From Cyclobacteriaceae bacterium (GTDB lineage: Bacteria > Bacteroidota > Bacteroidia > Cytophagales > Cyclobacteriaceae): DNA of 64,000 nucleotides. The translations under genes and the position numbers were made by a program. Under the pieces are notes generated by a model, which was given only the letters and a program-made list of their open reading frames with translations, did not search any database and was not told the DNA's origin. The stretch spans positions 2,170,001 to 2,234,000 of the forward strand of contig JAHBUD010000001.1 of the NCBI GenBank assembly GCA_019638255.1. The letters are read 5' to 3'. Below, in pieces: positions 42,875 to 52,535 of the stretch (positions are counted from its first letter, which is position 1; each line of letters begins with the position of its first letter).

Positions 42875-44413
42875 ATGGAGCAAAGCCGATCAACGCCAAT
42901 GCGAACAGGAAGTAAAACCATGATGCCCGGAAAGGGCGGAAAACTTTTAGTGAGAGACATCTCCGAGAGTTTGGGAAAGCTTCCTCCGCAGGCGCTTGAT
43001 CTGGAAGAGGCTGTGTTAGGCGCGCTCATGTTAGAAAAGGGTGCGCTTAACGCAGTTGTTGAATTTTTAAAACCGGAGCATTTCTATTCCGAAGCGCATC
43101 AGGAAATCTACCGGGCCATTATCGATCTGTTTAAAAGCTCAGAGCCCGTTGATATGCGCACGGTGGTAAATCAGTTGCGCAAAAATGCCAAGCTGGAATT
43201 GGTGGGCGGAGCCTATTACATTGCTGAGCTAACCTCAAAAGTAAGTTCTGCGGCAAACATTGAATACCATGCGCGTGTGGTAATTGAATTGGCCATCAAG
43301 CGCGACCTCATACACATTGCCTCACAGATTCATCACGATGCTTACGAGGACACAACCGATGTATTCGAGCTGCTCGATAAAACCGAGCAATCCATTTTTG
43401 AAATATCTGATTCGAACCTGCGTAAGAATTATGATAACATGAAGAACCTGATGTATCGTGCCATCACGGAACTTCAAAAACTCAAAGAACATAAAGACGG
43501 ACTTACCGGTGTGCCATCGGGCTTTACAGCACTTGATCGGATGACCTCCGGTTGGCAGAATTCAGACCTGGTCATTATCGCTGCCCGGCCGGGTATGGGT
43601 AAAACTGCATTTGTGGTTTCCGCGATGCGTAATGCAGCAGTCGATTTTAAAAGACCGGTCGCTATTTTTTCATTGGAGATGGCTTCCGTTCAGTTGGTGA
43701 ATCGTATGATTTCGGCAGAAGCGGAACTGGAAGGAGAGAAGATCCGCAAAGGTCAGCTTGCTGAATTTGAGTGGCAACAGTTGGTGCACAAAACCAACCG
43801 ACTTTCATCCGCGCCCATATTTATTGATGATACACCAGCCCTGTCTATTCTTGAGTTACGTGCTAAGTGCCGAAGGTTGAAAGCCGAACACGGTATTCAA
43901 TTAATCATTGTCGACTACCTGCAATTGATGCGTGGCGATACGGGCGGTAACCGTGAACAGGAAATTGCATCCATATCGCGTGCATTGAAAGGCATCGCAA
44001 AAGAACTCAGCGTACCGGTGCTTGCGCTGTCGCAGTTAAGCCGTGGTGTGGAAACCCGTGGTGGTGATAAACGCCCGCAGCTTTCAGACTTACGTGAATC
44101 CGGTTCTATTGAACAAGATGCCGATATGGTGATATTCCTATATCGACCTGAATATTATAAGATCACGGTAGATGAAGAAGGAATGCCAACGCAAGGAATG
44201 GGTGAAGTGATCATCGCCAAGCACCGTAATGGCCAGACCGGCTCCGTAAAACTGAAGTTTATCGGTAAGTACACCAAGTTTTCTGACTTCGATTCCCCAA
44301 CGCCACATGAAAATCCGTTTAGCGGCATGATAACGCGCGAGAGCCGCATCAATCAGATCCGAACAGAAGACGAGCCGCCACCATCGGGCAATGAAGAGGA
44401 TATGCCGTTTTGA
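42875..44413 (+). CDS. dnaB: Replicative DNA helicase DnaB
   Basis: 512 residues. DnaB N-terminal domain (LPPQALDLEEAVLGALMLEKG) and C-terminal RecA-like domain with Walker A AARPGMGKTAF, then IFSLEMASVQLVNRM, the Walker B-type LIIVDYLQLM, the QLSRGVE motif and SDLRESGSIEQDADMV. No intein. It unwinds the parental duplex at the replication fork and is a cytoplasmic hexamer. A 36-residue basic N-terminal extension precedes the conserved start; an ATG at 42899 or 42920 could also be used. The upstream region holds a pair of DnaA-box-like repeats, suggesting DnaA control. Confidence 0.97.
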   Translation: MEQSRSTPMRTGSKTMMPGKGGKLLVRDISESLGKLPPQALDLEEAVLGALMLEKGALNAVVEFLKPEHFYSEAHQEIYRAIIDLFKSSEPVDMRTVVNQLRKNAKLELVGGAYYIAELTSKVSSAANIEYHARVVIELAIKRDLIHIASQIHHDAYEDTTDVFELLDKTEQSIFEISDSNLRKNYDNMKNLMYRAITELQKLKEHKDGLTGVPSGFTALDRMTSGWQNSDLVIIAARPGMGKTAFVVSAMRNAAVDFKRPVAIFSLEMASVQLVNRMISAEAELEGEKIRKGQLAEFEWQQLVHKTNRLSSAPIFIDDTPALSILELRAKCRRLKAEHGIQLIIVDYLQLMRGDTGGNREQEIASISRALKGIAKELSVPVLALSQLSRGVETRGGDKRPQLSDLRESGSIEQDADMVIFLYRPEYYKITVDEEGMPTQGMGEVIIAKHRNGQTGSVKLKFIGKYTKFSDFDSPTPHENPFSGMITRESRINQIRTEDEPPPSGNEEDMPF

Positions 44414-44469
44414 TTTGGGTTAGTTGCTTTTGAGTAGGCTTCGATGAAGCAAATAGCTTCTAAAGTAAA

Positions 44470-44784
44470 TTAATCATCAAGCAGCTCATATGCAGCCTGA
44501 AGTTCTCGTTGTGTAGCATTGTCCTTTAACTGGACTGCAAGACTGATTCCTTCCTTAAACAATTTTTTAGCCGTTTCAATATCACCTGATTCTTGGTGGA
44601 GTATTGCTGCCTGGTAATAAGCCGGTAGATAGCCGGGCTGTGAGGCCAGGAGTTTGTCGAGCAGTGCCGTTGCTTTGGCGGCATCGTCATCCCGGTACTC
44701 CAGCGCAAGGGCATAAAGCGAAAAGACATCGTTCGGATCTTCTTCCAGAAACTTCAAAAGTTGCTCTATTCGCGTCAAATTCAT
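44470..44784 (-). CDS. Small TPR protein
   Basis: 104 residues, made of about two and a half TPR units (DPNDVFSLYALALEYRDD; PGYLPAYYQAAILHQESGD; KDNATQRELQAAYELLDD). No signal peptide or membrane segment, so cytoplasmic. TPR modules mediate protein contacts; the partner is unknown. It lies between convergent dnaB and divergent etfB, so it is transcribed alone. Similar short TPR proteins are common in Bacteroidota. Confidence 0.85.
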   Translation of the reverse strand: MNLTRIEQLLKFLEEDPNDVFSLYALALEYRDDDAAKATALLDKLLASQPGYLPAYYQAAILHQESGDIETAKKLFKEGISLAVQLKDNATQRELQAAYELLDD

Positions 44785-44883
44785 TTTATTTTGGGTTTTT
44801 GGCCTTCCAAATTTCGGATTTTATGCTTTATCTTGAAGCCCGTTTGAAAAGTGTAGTTCAATTAATTTTTGTTAGCTGAAAAG

Positions 44884-45621
44884 ATGAAAATCCTGGTTTG
44901 TATTTCGCACGTTCCCGACACAACATCCAAAATCAATTTTACCGATAATAACACAAAGTTCGATACGAACGGTGTTCAGTTTATCATTGGTCCGTATGAT
45001 GATTACGCGCTTGCCCGTGCCGTTGAATTGAAAGAAGCTTCCGGTGCAACCATTACAGTATTAAATGTTGGATTGGCCGATACGGAACCTACCATTCGCA
45101 AAGCGTTGGCCATTGGTGCCGATGATGCCATTCGCGTGAATGCCGAGCCCACGGATTCTTTTTTCGTTGCTTCGCAAATTGCGGCTCAGGCAAAAGGAGG
45201 TGGTTACGATTTGATCCTGATGGGTAGGGAATCAATTGATTATAACAGCGGTGCAGTTCACGGTATAGTGGGTGAGATGCTGGGTATTCCATCGGTATCA
45301 CCGGTTATGAAGCTGGAAATTGAAGGTGTTAAGGCTAAACTCGCACGCGAGATAGAAGGAGGCAAGGAGTACCTTGAAGTAAGTTTACCGTTTGTGGCGG
45401 GTTGTCAGGAACCAATTGCTGAATGGAAAATTCCGAATATGCGCGGCATTATGTCGGCCAGAACAAAGCCGCTGAAAGTTGTTGAACCGGTAGCTACCGA
45501 TAGTGGTGTTAGGCTCGAGAAGTTTGAACTGCCTCCTGCTAAAGGTGCAGTAAAAATGATTGCTGCGGATAATGTGGTGGAACTTGTTACACTTTTGAAA
45601 AATGAAGCTAAAGTTCTTTAG
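44884..45621 (+). CDS. etfB: Electron transfer flavoprotein subunit beta
   Basis: 245 residues from the ATG at 44884 (a TTG five codons earlier opens a longer frame but MKILVCISHVPDT is the family start). ETF-beta hallmarks: GPYDDYALARAVELKE, the AMP-binding stretch DLILMGRESIDYNSGAVHG and LPFVAGCQEPIAEWKIPNM. With EtfA it carries electrons from acyl-CoA and other dehydrogenases to the quinone pool. The etfA gene follows after a 32-base spacer. Cytoplasmic heterodimer; conventional, not bifurcating, judging from the context, which is inference. Confidence 0.96.
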   Translation: MKILVCISHVPDTTSKINFTDNNTKFDTNGVQFIIGPYDDYALARAVELKEASGATITVLNVGLADTEPTIRKALAIGADDAIRVNAEPTDSFFVASQIAAQAKGGGYDLILMGRESIDYNSGAVHGIVGEMLGIPSVSPVMKLEIEGVKAKLAREIEGGKEYLEVSLPFVAGCQEPIAEWKIPNMRGIMSARTKPLKVVEPVATDSGVRLEKFELPPAKGAVKMIAADNVVELVTLLKNEAKVL

Positions 45622-45631
45622 TTAGTAATTG

Positions 45632-45652
45632 TTGAATTTTGAATCTTGAATT
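45632..45652. repeat. Three 7-bp tandem repeats between etfB and etfA
   Basis: TTGAATT, TTGAATC, TTGAATT in exact register, ending one base before the etfA ATG, with a decayed fourth unit upstream. The clearest heptad tract in the window. Confidence 0.8.
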
Positions 45653-45653
45653 T

Positions 45654-46607
45654 ATGAACATACTGGTTTTTACTGAAAGTGCTGAGGGTAAAATAAAGAA
45701 GACATCATTAGAGGCTGTTGCTTTTGCACATGCCATGGGCGGAAATGTTTCCGCTATTGCTATTGGGCAGGTTGAGCAGGCCGAATTGGAAAATCTTGGA
45801 AAGTACGGTGCAACAAGAGTGCTTCATGCTGCCGATGAAAAACTGAATCAAGGTGTAATACAAGCGTATGCTGCTGTGCTTGCAAAAGCATTTCAGGATG
45901 AGCAAGCCGATGTGCTTGTGCTTGCGGATTCATCGCTGGGTACACCGGTTGGTGCACGTGTTGCTGCCAAACTGGATGCAAGCCTCGCATCAAATGTTGT
46001 TCAGTTGCCTGATACTTCGTCTGGTTTTGTGGTTAAGCGCAGCATTTACACCGGTAAGGCGTTTGCCAATGTATCTTTAACAAAATCGAAAAAAGTAATT
46101 GGTATAAAGAAGAATGCCGCAGAAGTAAAAGAAGTAGGTTCTCCTGCTTCGGTAACGGCATTTCAGGCATCGCTATCGGCTGCTGACTTTTCAACGACAA
46201 TCACATCATCTGAGAAAGCAACCGGTGAAGTATTGCTGCCGGAAGCAAACATTGTAGTGAGTGGAGGCCGCGGTATGAAAGGACCTGAACATTGGGGTGC
46301 CATCGAAGAGCTTGCCAAAACATTGGGTGCAGCAACAGGTTGCAGCAAACCCGTTTCGGATATGGGCTGGAGACCCCACCACGAGCACGTGGGACAAACG
46401 GGTGTTAAAGTTGCACCACAGTTATACATTGCCATTGGCATATCCGGTGCCATTCAGCACCTGGCCGGTGTTAACTCATCGAAATGCATTGTGGTTATCA
46501 ATAAAGATGCTGATGCACCATTTTTTAAGGCTGCAGATTATGGTATTGTTGGCGATGCTTTCGATATTTTACCTAAATTGAACGAAGCGATAAAAGCTGC
46601 CCGATAA
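45654..46607 (+). CDS. etfA: Electron transfer flavoprotein subunit alpha
   Basis: 317 residues from the ATG at 45654 (an upstream in-frame TTG falls in the repeat tract). The C-terminal FAD-binding domain is typical: VVSGGRGMKGPEHW, GCSKPVSDMGWRPHH, HVGQTGVKVAPQLYIAIG ISGAIQHLAG-type sequence, and INKDADAPFFKAADYGIVGD. The N-terminal half is the ETF adenine-nucleotide-like domain (VLVLADSSLGTPVGAR). It pairs with EtfB from the adjacent gene. The next gene starts two bases after the stop, suggesting a longer operon. Confidence 0.96.
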   Translation: MNILVFTESAEGKIKKTSLEAVAFAHAMGGNVSAIAIGQVEQAELENLGKYGATRVLHAADEKLNQGVIQAYAAVLAKAFQDEQADVLVLADSSLGTPVGARVAAKLDASLASNVVQLPDTSSGFVVKRSIYTGKAFANVSLTKSKKVIGIKKNAAEVKEVGSPASVTAFQASLSAADFSTTITSSEKATGEVLLPEANIVVSGGRGMKGPEHWGAIEELAKTLGAATGCSKPVSDMGWRPHHEHVGQTGVKVAPQLYIAIGISGAIQHLAGVNSSKCIVVINKDADAPFFKAADYGIVGDAFDILPKLNEAIKAAR

Positions 46608-46609
46608 TT

Positions 46610-47209
46610 GTGAAAAAAATCAAGTTAGAAATACTCGGCCTGTCGTCCAGCCAATCTCAAACGGGTTCATTTGCCCTTGTACTAGGTGAAACGGAGGGAA
46701 ACAGGCGCTTGCCGATCATCATCGGCATGTTTGAAGCACAGGCTATTGCCATTGAAATTGAAAAAATTATCCCCAACCGACCAATGACGCATGACTTGTT
46801 TAAGTCGTTCGCCAATAACTTTCATTTTACGGTTGAGGAAATCATCATATCCGATTTAAAGGAAGGAGTATTTTTTGCGAAAATCGTTTGCTCCGATGGG
46901 CTTAAGCGCTCCGAAGTTGATGCGCGACCTTCCGATGCTATTGCCATCGGATTGCGCTTTGATTCTCCGATCTTCACTTACGAAAATATTTTGGCTGAGG
47001 CTGGCATTGTTCTCACCGATGAGCAGGAAGAAGAGGAGCCGAAAGTTGAGCCAAAGGGTCGTGCCAAGAAAGAATCGGTTTATCGCAAAGTTGAAGACCT
47101 AAAGAATTATTCTGTTGATAAGCTCAATGAAATTCTTAAAGATGCAATCGACAAGGAGGACTATGAGCGGGCTGCAAAAGTCCGTGATGAGTTGAGCAAA
47201 CGGAACTAA
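46610..47209 (+). CDS. DUF151 bifunctional nuclease with C-terminal UVR motif
   Basis: 199 residues from a GTG two bases after the etfA stop. The bifunctional-nuclease domain DUF151 occupies about 1-135 (LPIIIGMFEAQAIAIE; RPMTHDLFKSF; RPSDAIAIGLRF). An acidic linker then leads to a UvrB/UvrC motif (LNEILKDAIDKEDYERAAKVRDEL), a coiled-coil hairpin used for Uvr contacts. This domain pair is usual in Bacteroidota. DUF151 proteins have reported DNase/RNase activity in plants and mycobacteria; the bacterial role here is unclear. Cytoplasmic. Confidence 0.92.
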   Translation: MKKIKLEILGLSSSQSQTGSFALVLGETEGNRRLPIIIGMFEAQAIAIEIEKIIPNRPMTHDLFKSFANNFHFTVEEIIISDLKEGVFFAKIVCSDGLKRSEVDARPSDAIAIGLRFDSPIFTYENILAEAGIVLTDEQEEEEPKVEPKGRAKKESVYRKVEDLKNYSVDKLNEILKDAIDKEDYERAAKVRDELSKRN

Positions 47210-47235
47210 TCGATGAAGAGGCAGGAATACCAACC

Positions 47236-47263
47236 CTGAAACTTTTAACCTTAAACGTTAAAC
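47236..47263. repeat. Four 7-bp tandem repeats upstream of the CNT transporter gene
   Basis: CTGAAAC, TTTTAAC, CTTAAAC, GTTAAAC in register, ten bases before the ATG at 47274. Confidence 0.7.
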
Positions 47264-47273
47264 CTGATATTGA

Positions 47274-48587
47274 ATGGATTACCTGCGCGGACTGATTGGC
47301 ATTGGTGTGATCATCGCCATTGCTTTTGCGTTTTCATTGTATCGTAGAAAAGTCGACTGGAAACTTGTTGCTTCTGGAGTTATTCTGCAGGTAGTCATTG
47401 CGTTGTTGATTTCAAAAGTCACTATTGTTCAGCAAGGTTTCAGCTCACTTGGAAATGGTTTTGTAACTTTTCTGAGCTTTGCTTCGCGTGGAGCTCAATT
47501 TTTATTTGGCGATTTGGCCTTTAACAGCGACAGCCAAGAGGGAGCACGCCACGGTCTTGGATTTTTGTTTGCGTTCCAGGCGCTTCCTATGGTGATTTTT
47601 TTCTCTTCGGTTACGGCCGGATTGTATTACATGGGCGTGCTTCAAAAGATTGTTTATGGTTTTGCGTGGATAATGACCAAGACCATGCGCCTTTCAGGGG
47701 CAGAGAGTTTATCGGCAGCAGGGAATGTTTTTCTGGGTCAAACAGAAGCGCCACTACTTGTTCGTCCCTTTATATCAAAAATGACGCAGTCGGAGTTGCA
47801 CTGTTTAATGACGGGCGGAATGGCTACGATTGCCGGTAGTGTAATGGGTGCGTACATTACGTTTTTAGGAGGTGGTAATCCGGATGAATACGGGAAGTTT
47901 GCAACTTATTTGTTATCGGCTTCCATTATGAATGCCCCGGCTGCCATCGTGATGGCCAAAATCTTTTTACCAGAGAACGAGCCTGAAAAAATCGACAGGC
48001 AATTAAATGTTAGCAAAGATTCAATCGGTGTGAACGTGATCGATGCCTTTGCTACAGGTGCTTCGGATGGCATTAAGCTGGCCCTGAACATTGGAGGCAT
48101 GTTGCTCGCATTCATCGCCATTATTTATGCCCTAAACTGGATATTAGTGGATGGAATTGGTGCATGGACTGGATTGAACGGTTGGGTTCAATCGACTACG
48201 AATGGATCATTCAATGGATTCTCGCTCCAATATATTTTCGGTCAGATTTTTCGCGTATTTGCTTTTGTGATGGGTGTGGAGTGGTCGGAAACAATTTATG
48301 TAGGAAGCTTACTCGGTCAAAAGCTGGTGATCAATGAATTTGTTGCCTACCTCGGGCTTGCCGAAATGAAATCCATGAGTGTGTTGAGCGAGAAGTCGGT
48401 AATTATATCAACCTACGCACTTTGTGGTTTCGCTAACTTCAGTTCCATCGCCATTCAAATTGGCGGTATTGGAAGCATGGCGCCTAATCGCCAGGCTGAT
48501 TTATCGCGACTGGGTTTACGGGCACTCATGGCTGCTTCGCTGGCTACCATGATGACGGCCACCATTGCAGGTGCATTATTTAGCTGA
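47274..48587 (+). CDS. CNT-family nucleoside transporter (NupC-like)
   Basis: 437 residues with about ten hydrophobic segments. Concentrative nucleoside transporter signatures: GFLFAFQALPMVIFFSSVTAGLYY-type region, SLSAAGNVFLGQTEAPLL, TGGMATIAGSVMGAY, and AYLGLAEM...STYALCGFANFSSIAIQIGG near the C-terminus. Ion-coupled uptake of nucleosides through the inner membrane. It is followed two bases later by an RNA methyltransferase gene, and preceded by a heptad-repeat spacer after the DUF151 gene. Confidence 0.94.
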   Translation: MDYLRGLIGIGVIIAIAFAFSLYRRKVDWKLVASGVILQVVIALLISKVTIVQQGFSSLGNGFVTFLSFASRGAQFLFGDLAFNSDSQEGARHGLGFLFAFQALPMVIFFSSVTAGLYYMGVLQKIVYGFAWIMTKTMRLSGAESLSAAGNVFLGQTEAPLLVRPFISKMTQSELHCLMTGGMATIAGSVMGAYITFLGGGNPDEYGKFATYLLSASIMNAPAAIVMAKIFLPENEPEKIDRQLNVSKDSIGVNVIDAFATGASDGIKLALNIGGMLLAFIAIIYALNWILVDGIGAWTGLNGWVQSTTNGSFNGFSLQYIFGQIFRVFAFVMGVEWSETIYVGSLLGQKLVINEFVAYLGLAEMKSMSVLSEKSVIISTYALCGFANFSSIAIQIGGIGSMAPNRQADLSRLGLRALMAASLATMMTATIAGALFS

Positions 48588-48589
48588 TT

Positions 48590-49279
48590 ATGCCACTGTC
48601 TAGGCAAGAACAAATGCTGTTGGAGCATTTTGCTCAATACATCTCGGAACACAAGAAGCAACTTGTCGAGAAAATCCTGAATGAACGTACCCGCCAGATC
48701 ACGGTAGTGTTGGAAGACATTTATCAATCCCAAAATGCCAGTGCTGCGGTACGTACATGTGAATGCATGGGTATTCAGGATGTTCACATCATCGAGAATT
48801 CTACAACGTATGAAGTGAATAAGTATGTGCTAAAGGGATCGTATAAATGGGAAAATCTGATTCGTTACAAGCAAAGCGCAGTAAACAACACAGAGGTCTG
48901 TTTTAAACAATTAAAAGATCAGGGGTATACCTTATATGCCACTGATCCAAAAGATGAAAATATGTCGGTTTATGAAATTGATCCTTGTGCTAATAAGGTT
49001 GCATTCATTTTTGGAAATGAATTGGAAGGCCTTTCAGCGTACGCCCTTACGCACGCTGACCATCGTGTAAAGATTCCCATGTATGGCTTCACAGAAAGTC
49101 TTAATATTTCCGCCAGTGTTGCCATTTGTTTGAGTTCAGCCCTTGTTAAACTTAAGCAATCCGAAAATCAATATAGTCTTAGCGCGGAAGAGAAAGAACA
49201 CCTAAGGTTGTTGTGGTACAGAAAAATGGTTAAGCGACCGGATATACTCGAAAAGGAGTTTTTGCGCCTAAATCCGTAA
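48590..49279 (+). CDS. SpoU/TrmH-type tRNA/rRNA 2'-O-methyltransferase
   Basis: 229 residues. SPOUT fold with the three SpoU motifs: AAVRTCECMGIQDVH (motif 1-like, N replaced nearby by SQNAS), VAFIFGNELEGLS (motif 2) and KIPMYGFTESLNISASVAICL (motif 3). The N-terminal and C-terminal extensions are like TrmH, which methylates G18 of tRNA. It uses SAM bound in the trefoil knot and is cytoplasmic. The exact target is unproven. It lies between the nucleoside transporter and the SanA-like gene with gaps of a few bases, so cotranscription is likely. Confidence 0.92.
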   Translation: MPLSRQEQMLLEHFAQYISEHKKQLVEKILNERTRQITVVLEDIYQSQNASAAVRTCECMGIQDVHIIENSTTYEVNKYVLKGSYKWENLIRYKQSAVNNTEVCFKQLKDQGYTLYATDPKDENMSVYEIDPCANKVAFIFGNELEGLSAYALTHADHRVKIPMYGFTESLNISASVAICLSSALVKLKQSENQYSLSAEEKEHLRLLWYRKMVKRPDILEKEFLRLNP

Positions 49280-49310
49280 CTTGCGGCTAGTTGGTTTTAA
49301 TTTCCTCTCC

Positions 49311-49967
49311 ATGAAATGGATAAGAAGGGTAGTTGTGTGGGTAACAGCTTTGATAATTTTACTATTCATTGCGGCAAACCTCTGGGTTGTAATGAGTACA
49401 ACCTCCAGGGTATTTGATGATGTTGATGCATTAAAAGAAAAAGAACATCGGGTTGCACTGGTGCTGGGAACCAGCCACAAACTTGTAGGCGGTAGAGCAA
49501 ATCCGTTCTTTGATCATCGGATGGATCGGGCATCAGAACTCTATCATGCCGGACAAATTGATCATTTTATCCTAAGCGGTGATAATCGCACAAAGTATTA
49601 TAACGAACCTCACGAGATGCGTAAAGCATTGATAGCCCGAGGTGTTCCGGCCGAAAAAATTACCCTCGATTATGCCGGATTACGCACGCTGGATTCAGTT
49701 GTTCGAAGCAAAGAAATATTCGGACAAAATAAATTGATCATCATAACACAATCATTTCACAGTTACCGCGCCCTGTTCATTTGCGATTATTTCGGTATGG
49801 ATGCCATTGCCATGAGCGCTGAAGAACCTGAACTTGAGTCAGCGTTTAAAGTCAGGATACGCGAATATTTTGCCCGGGTGGTTGCGGTGCTCGATTTGTA
49901 CGTTTTAAATACAACACCCCATCACCTGGGTGAGAAAGAAGAAATTATTGTGATAACCAACATGTAG
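49311..49967 (+). CDS. SanA/ElyC/YdcF-family (DUF218) membrane protein
   Basis: 218 residues from the ATG at 49311 (a TTG at 49281 opens ten residues more). One N-terminal membrane helix (VVVWVTALIILLFIAANLWVV) and a DUF218 domain: ALVLGTSHKLVGGRANPFF, FILSGDNRTKYYNEP, EPELE and IITQSFHSYRALFICDYF. It resembles E. coli SanA, linked to envelope barrier function and vancomycin sensitivity at high temperature. The biochemical activity is not known. Its catalytic-looking side would face the periplasm. Confidence 0.9.
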   Translation: MKWIRRVVVWVTALIILLFIAANLWVVMSTTSRVFDDVDALKEKEHRVALVLGTSHKLVGGRANPFFDHRMDRASELYHAGQIDHFILSGDNRTKYYNEPHEMRKALIARGVPAEKITLDYAGLRTLDSVVRSKEIFGQNKLIIITQSFHSYRALFICDYFGMDAIAMSAEEPELESAFKVRIREYFARVVAVLDLYVLNTTPHHLGEKEEIIVITNM

Positions 49968-49995
49968 TTCCACCCGTTTGCAAATCATAATTCAT

Positions 49996-50003
49996 TATTT
50001 TTG
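49996..50003 (+). promoter_or_regulatory. -7 promoter element for the DUF5686 gene
   Basis: TATTTTTG, exact TAnnTTTG match, 14 bases before the GTG at 50018. A TTTG at 49977-49980 lies 15 bases upstream, shorter than the usual spacing. Confidence 0.5.
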
Positions 50004-50017
50004 AAGTTAAATTCCCC

Positions 50018-52525
50018 GTGCAACACGGCAATAAAGTGCTTTCCCTTCATCGATTAATACCTGTATTTCTTTTTTTTGTAGCCAACGTTGCTTTTGCGCA
50101 ACAAACGGTAATTCGAGGAAAAATCACAGACGCATTTACGGGTGATCCAATACCCTTTGTTAATGTTGTTTTTGTTGGAACCAGCATCGGCACAACAACC
50201 GATTTTGATGGTAAGTATGAATTGAAAACTACTTCACTAACCGATTCCCTTCAAGCAAGTTATATCGGCTATAAATCGCGTACCCGTGTAATTAAAAAGG
50301 GTGTTGAACAAACCATAAATTTTCAATTGGAAGAGGAGGTTACACGCCTACGCGATGTAGTGGTGCTGGCAGGTGAGAACCCGGCCTTTCCGATACTGCG
50401 TAATGTGGTTAAAAACAAAAACCAGAATGATAAGCGCAAGTTGATTGCCTACGAATTGGATTCGTATTCAAAAATCGAGATTGATATCGATAAGATCACC
50501 GATAAATTCCGTGAGAAGAAGATCGTTTCGCGGATTACCCAGGTGCTCGACAGCATTGAACGCATCGCAGGGGAAGATGGCAAGCCTATACTTCCAATTT
50601 TTATTTCAGAAAGTGTTTCGAAAGTTTATTACCGCACAAATCCGGAATTGAAATTTGAGAATATAAAGGAGACTAAAATCAGTGGTGTAGGTTTTGAAGA
50701 TGGTTCACTCATGGCCCAATTGGTGGGCAGTTCATTTCAGGAATATAATTTCTATAAAAATTGGTTGAATATTCTTGATAAGGACTTTGTTTCACCCATT
50801 GCCGATGGATGGCGTGCCTATTATGATTATGATTTAATGGATAGCCTCTATGTAGGCAATGATTTTTGTTACCGGATTGATTTTTATCCGAAAAGCCCCC
50901 AGGCACTCGCCTTTACTGGAGTGATGTGGATCACAAAGAATGAATTTGCTTTAAAACAAATTGAGGCTACCATCGGTAAGCAAGCGAATCTCAATTTCAT
51001 TGAGAAGATTAAAATTCAGCAAGAGCTGGAAAAATCAGAAGAAGGTGCATGGCTCCCGGTTAAAAACAGGGTGTTGATTGATGTAGGTGAGGTGCGTGAC
51101 CAGTGGGCAGGGCTGCTTGCAAAGTTTTATACATCCAACCGGAATATTATAGTGAATCAGCCTCGGGAGCCAAAGTTTTATGAAAGGCCTATTGTGCTTG
51201 ATGAAGGATACATTCTGAACCAAAACGATGAAGATCATTGGAACACCCTTCGACACGATCCGCTCACAGAGACTGAGAAGAACGTTTACAGGATGATTGA
51301 TACGCTGCAGAATATTCCGGTAGTGCGTACATACATCGACATTGTTAAAATTTTCATTAACGGATACAAGAGCGTTGGAAAAATTGATGTAGGCCCGTAC
51401 CTCAGCCTGATGGCATTTAACAATATTGAGGGAATTCGTGTTCAGTCGGGCTTTCGAACGAATTATCACTTCAGTAAGAAGTGGGTGTTTGGGGCACAGT
51501 TAGGATATGGCTTTAGGGATGAGCGGATAAAATACTCTGCCTTCATTCAACATATCATGGATAGAAAAAATTGGACCACCGCGAGCATTCGTGTGCGAAG
51601 TGATTTGGGGAGGGTTGGAATTGATGATGAAAACCTGGCGGATGACTATTTGTTGTTGGCAGCTTCACGCTTTGGTATTTTTCGAAGAGGATACTACTTT
51701 AATGAAACCCGCATTAATTTTCAACGCCAGTTGGTTAAAGGCTTCTCGCAACGTGTAGCGTTTAAGTACAGCACTTTTAATCCTGTTTTTGATTTTGGTT
51801 ATTACGCCAATCCGGGGGATATATCATCCCTGCAACAGAATTTTCAAACCGCAGAGGTTATCTTTGAATCACGGTTTGCACGCGATGAACTCTTTATACA
51901 ATACGATAATGAGCGAATCAGTTTAGGCGCGCAAAAATGGCCAATCATAACGGTACGGTATACCAAGGGTCTGAATGGTATCGGTGGTAGTGATTTCGAT
52001 TACGACAAGGTGAGGTTATCGGTGCTGAAAAAACTTCCGATGGGTCCGTTAGGTACTGGTAAAGCCACAATAACAGGCGAGTATATTTTTGGCACGATTC
52101 CTTATCCACTGTTGTCTGTACACTTGGGTAACGAAACACCTTTTTATACTGATGTACTGTACAGTATGATGAACTTTGGAGAATTTTTTAGTGATCGTTT
52201 TGTGTCCTTGCAGTATCGTCAGAATTTTGAAGGCTTTCTATTAAACAGAGTACCATTGATGCGCAAGTTGATGTGGCGCTTAACGGGATTAGCTAACGTT
52301 ATTTATGGCGATTTAAGCGAAGAGAACCTAACCATAAGCAATCCATTACCATTTCCTGATGGTAACGCAAACCTCACACTTAACCGGCCATACATTGAAT
52401 TGGGCTACGGTGTTGAAAATATATTTCGGTTTTTACGGGTTGATTTTGTTCACCGCCTAAGTTACCTGGAAAATGACCGTGCCCGTAATTTTGGCGTGTT
52501 GTTCACGGCACAGTTTAAGCTCTGA
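50018..52525 (+). CDS. DUF5686 outer-membrane protein with carboxypeptidase-like domain
   Basis: 835 residues from a GTG. Signal peptide (LIPVFLFFVANVAFAQQ), then a carboxypeptidase-D regulatory-like (CarboxypepD_reg) beta-sandwich: RGKITDAFTGDPIPFVNVVF and TTTDFDGKYEL. The DUF5686 region follows to about residue 400 and a C-terminal beta-barrel ends in a strand with terminal Phe-Lys-Leu (VLFTAQFKL). The layout recalls TonB-dependent receptor N-termini but without a plug domain. Outer membrane; proposed transport or surface roles are not proven. Transcribed from its own promoter upstream of thrS. Confidence 0.9.
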   Translation: MQHGNKVLSLHRLIPVFLFFVANVAFAQQTVIRGKITDAFTGDPIPFVNVVFVGTSIGTTTDFDGKYELKTTSLTDSLQASYIGYKSRTRVIKKGVEQTINFQLEEEVTRLRDVVVLAGENPAFPILRNVVKNKNQNDKRKLIAYELDSYSKIEIDIDKITDKFREKKIVSRITQVLDSIERIAGEDGKPILPIFISESVSKVYYRTNPELKFENIKETKISGVGFEDGSLMAQLVGSSFQEYNFYKNWLNILDKDFVSPIADGWRAYYDYDLMDSLYVGNDFCYRIDFYPKSPQALAFTGVMWITKNEFALKQIEATIGKQANLNFIEKIKIQQELEKSEEGAWLPVKNRVLIDVGEVRDQWAGLLAKFYTSNRNIIVNQPREPKFYERPIVLDEGYILNQNDEDHWNTLRHDPLTETEKNVYRMIDTLQNIPVVRTYIDIVKIFINGYKSVGKIDVGPYLSLMAFNNIEGIRVQSGFRTNYHFSKKWVFGAQLGYGFRDERIKYSAFIQHIMDRKNWTTASIRVRSDLGRVGIDDENLADDYLLLAASRFGIFRRGYYFNETRINFQRQLVKGFSQRVAFKYSTFNPVFDFGYYANPGDISSLQQNFQTAEVIFESRFARDELFIQYDNERISLGAQKWPIITVRYTKGLNGIGGSDFDYDKVRLSVLKKLPMGPLGTGKATITGEYIFGTIPYPLLSVHLGNETPFYTDVLYSMMNFGEFFSDRFVSLQYRQNFEGFLLNRVPLMRKLMWRLTGLANVIYGDLSEENLTISNPLPFPDGNANLTLNRPYIELGYGVENIFRFLRVDFVHRLSYLENDRARNFGVLFTAQFKL

Positions 52526-52535
52526 TAGCATTCCT

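Noticed and set aside
44410..44470. Hairpin GCTTC-GAT-GAAGC after dnaB as a terminator
   Set aside because: Stem of five pairs with no T-tract; too weak to list.
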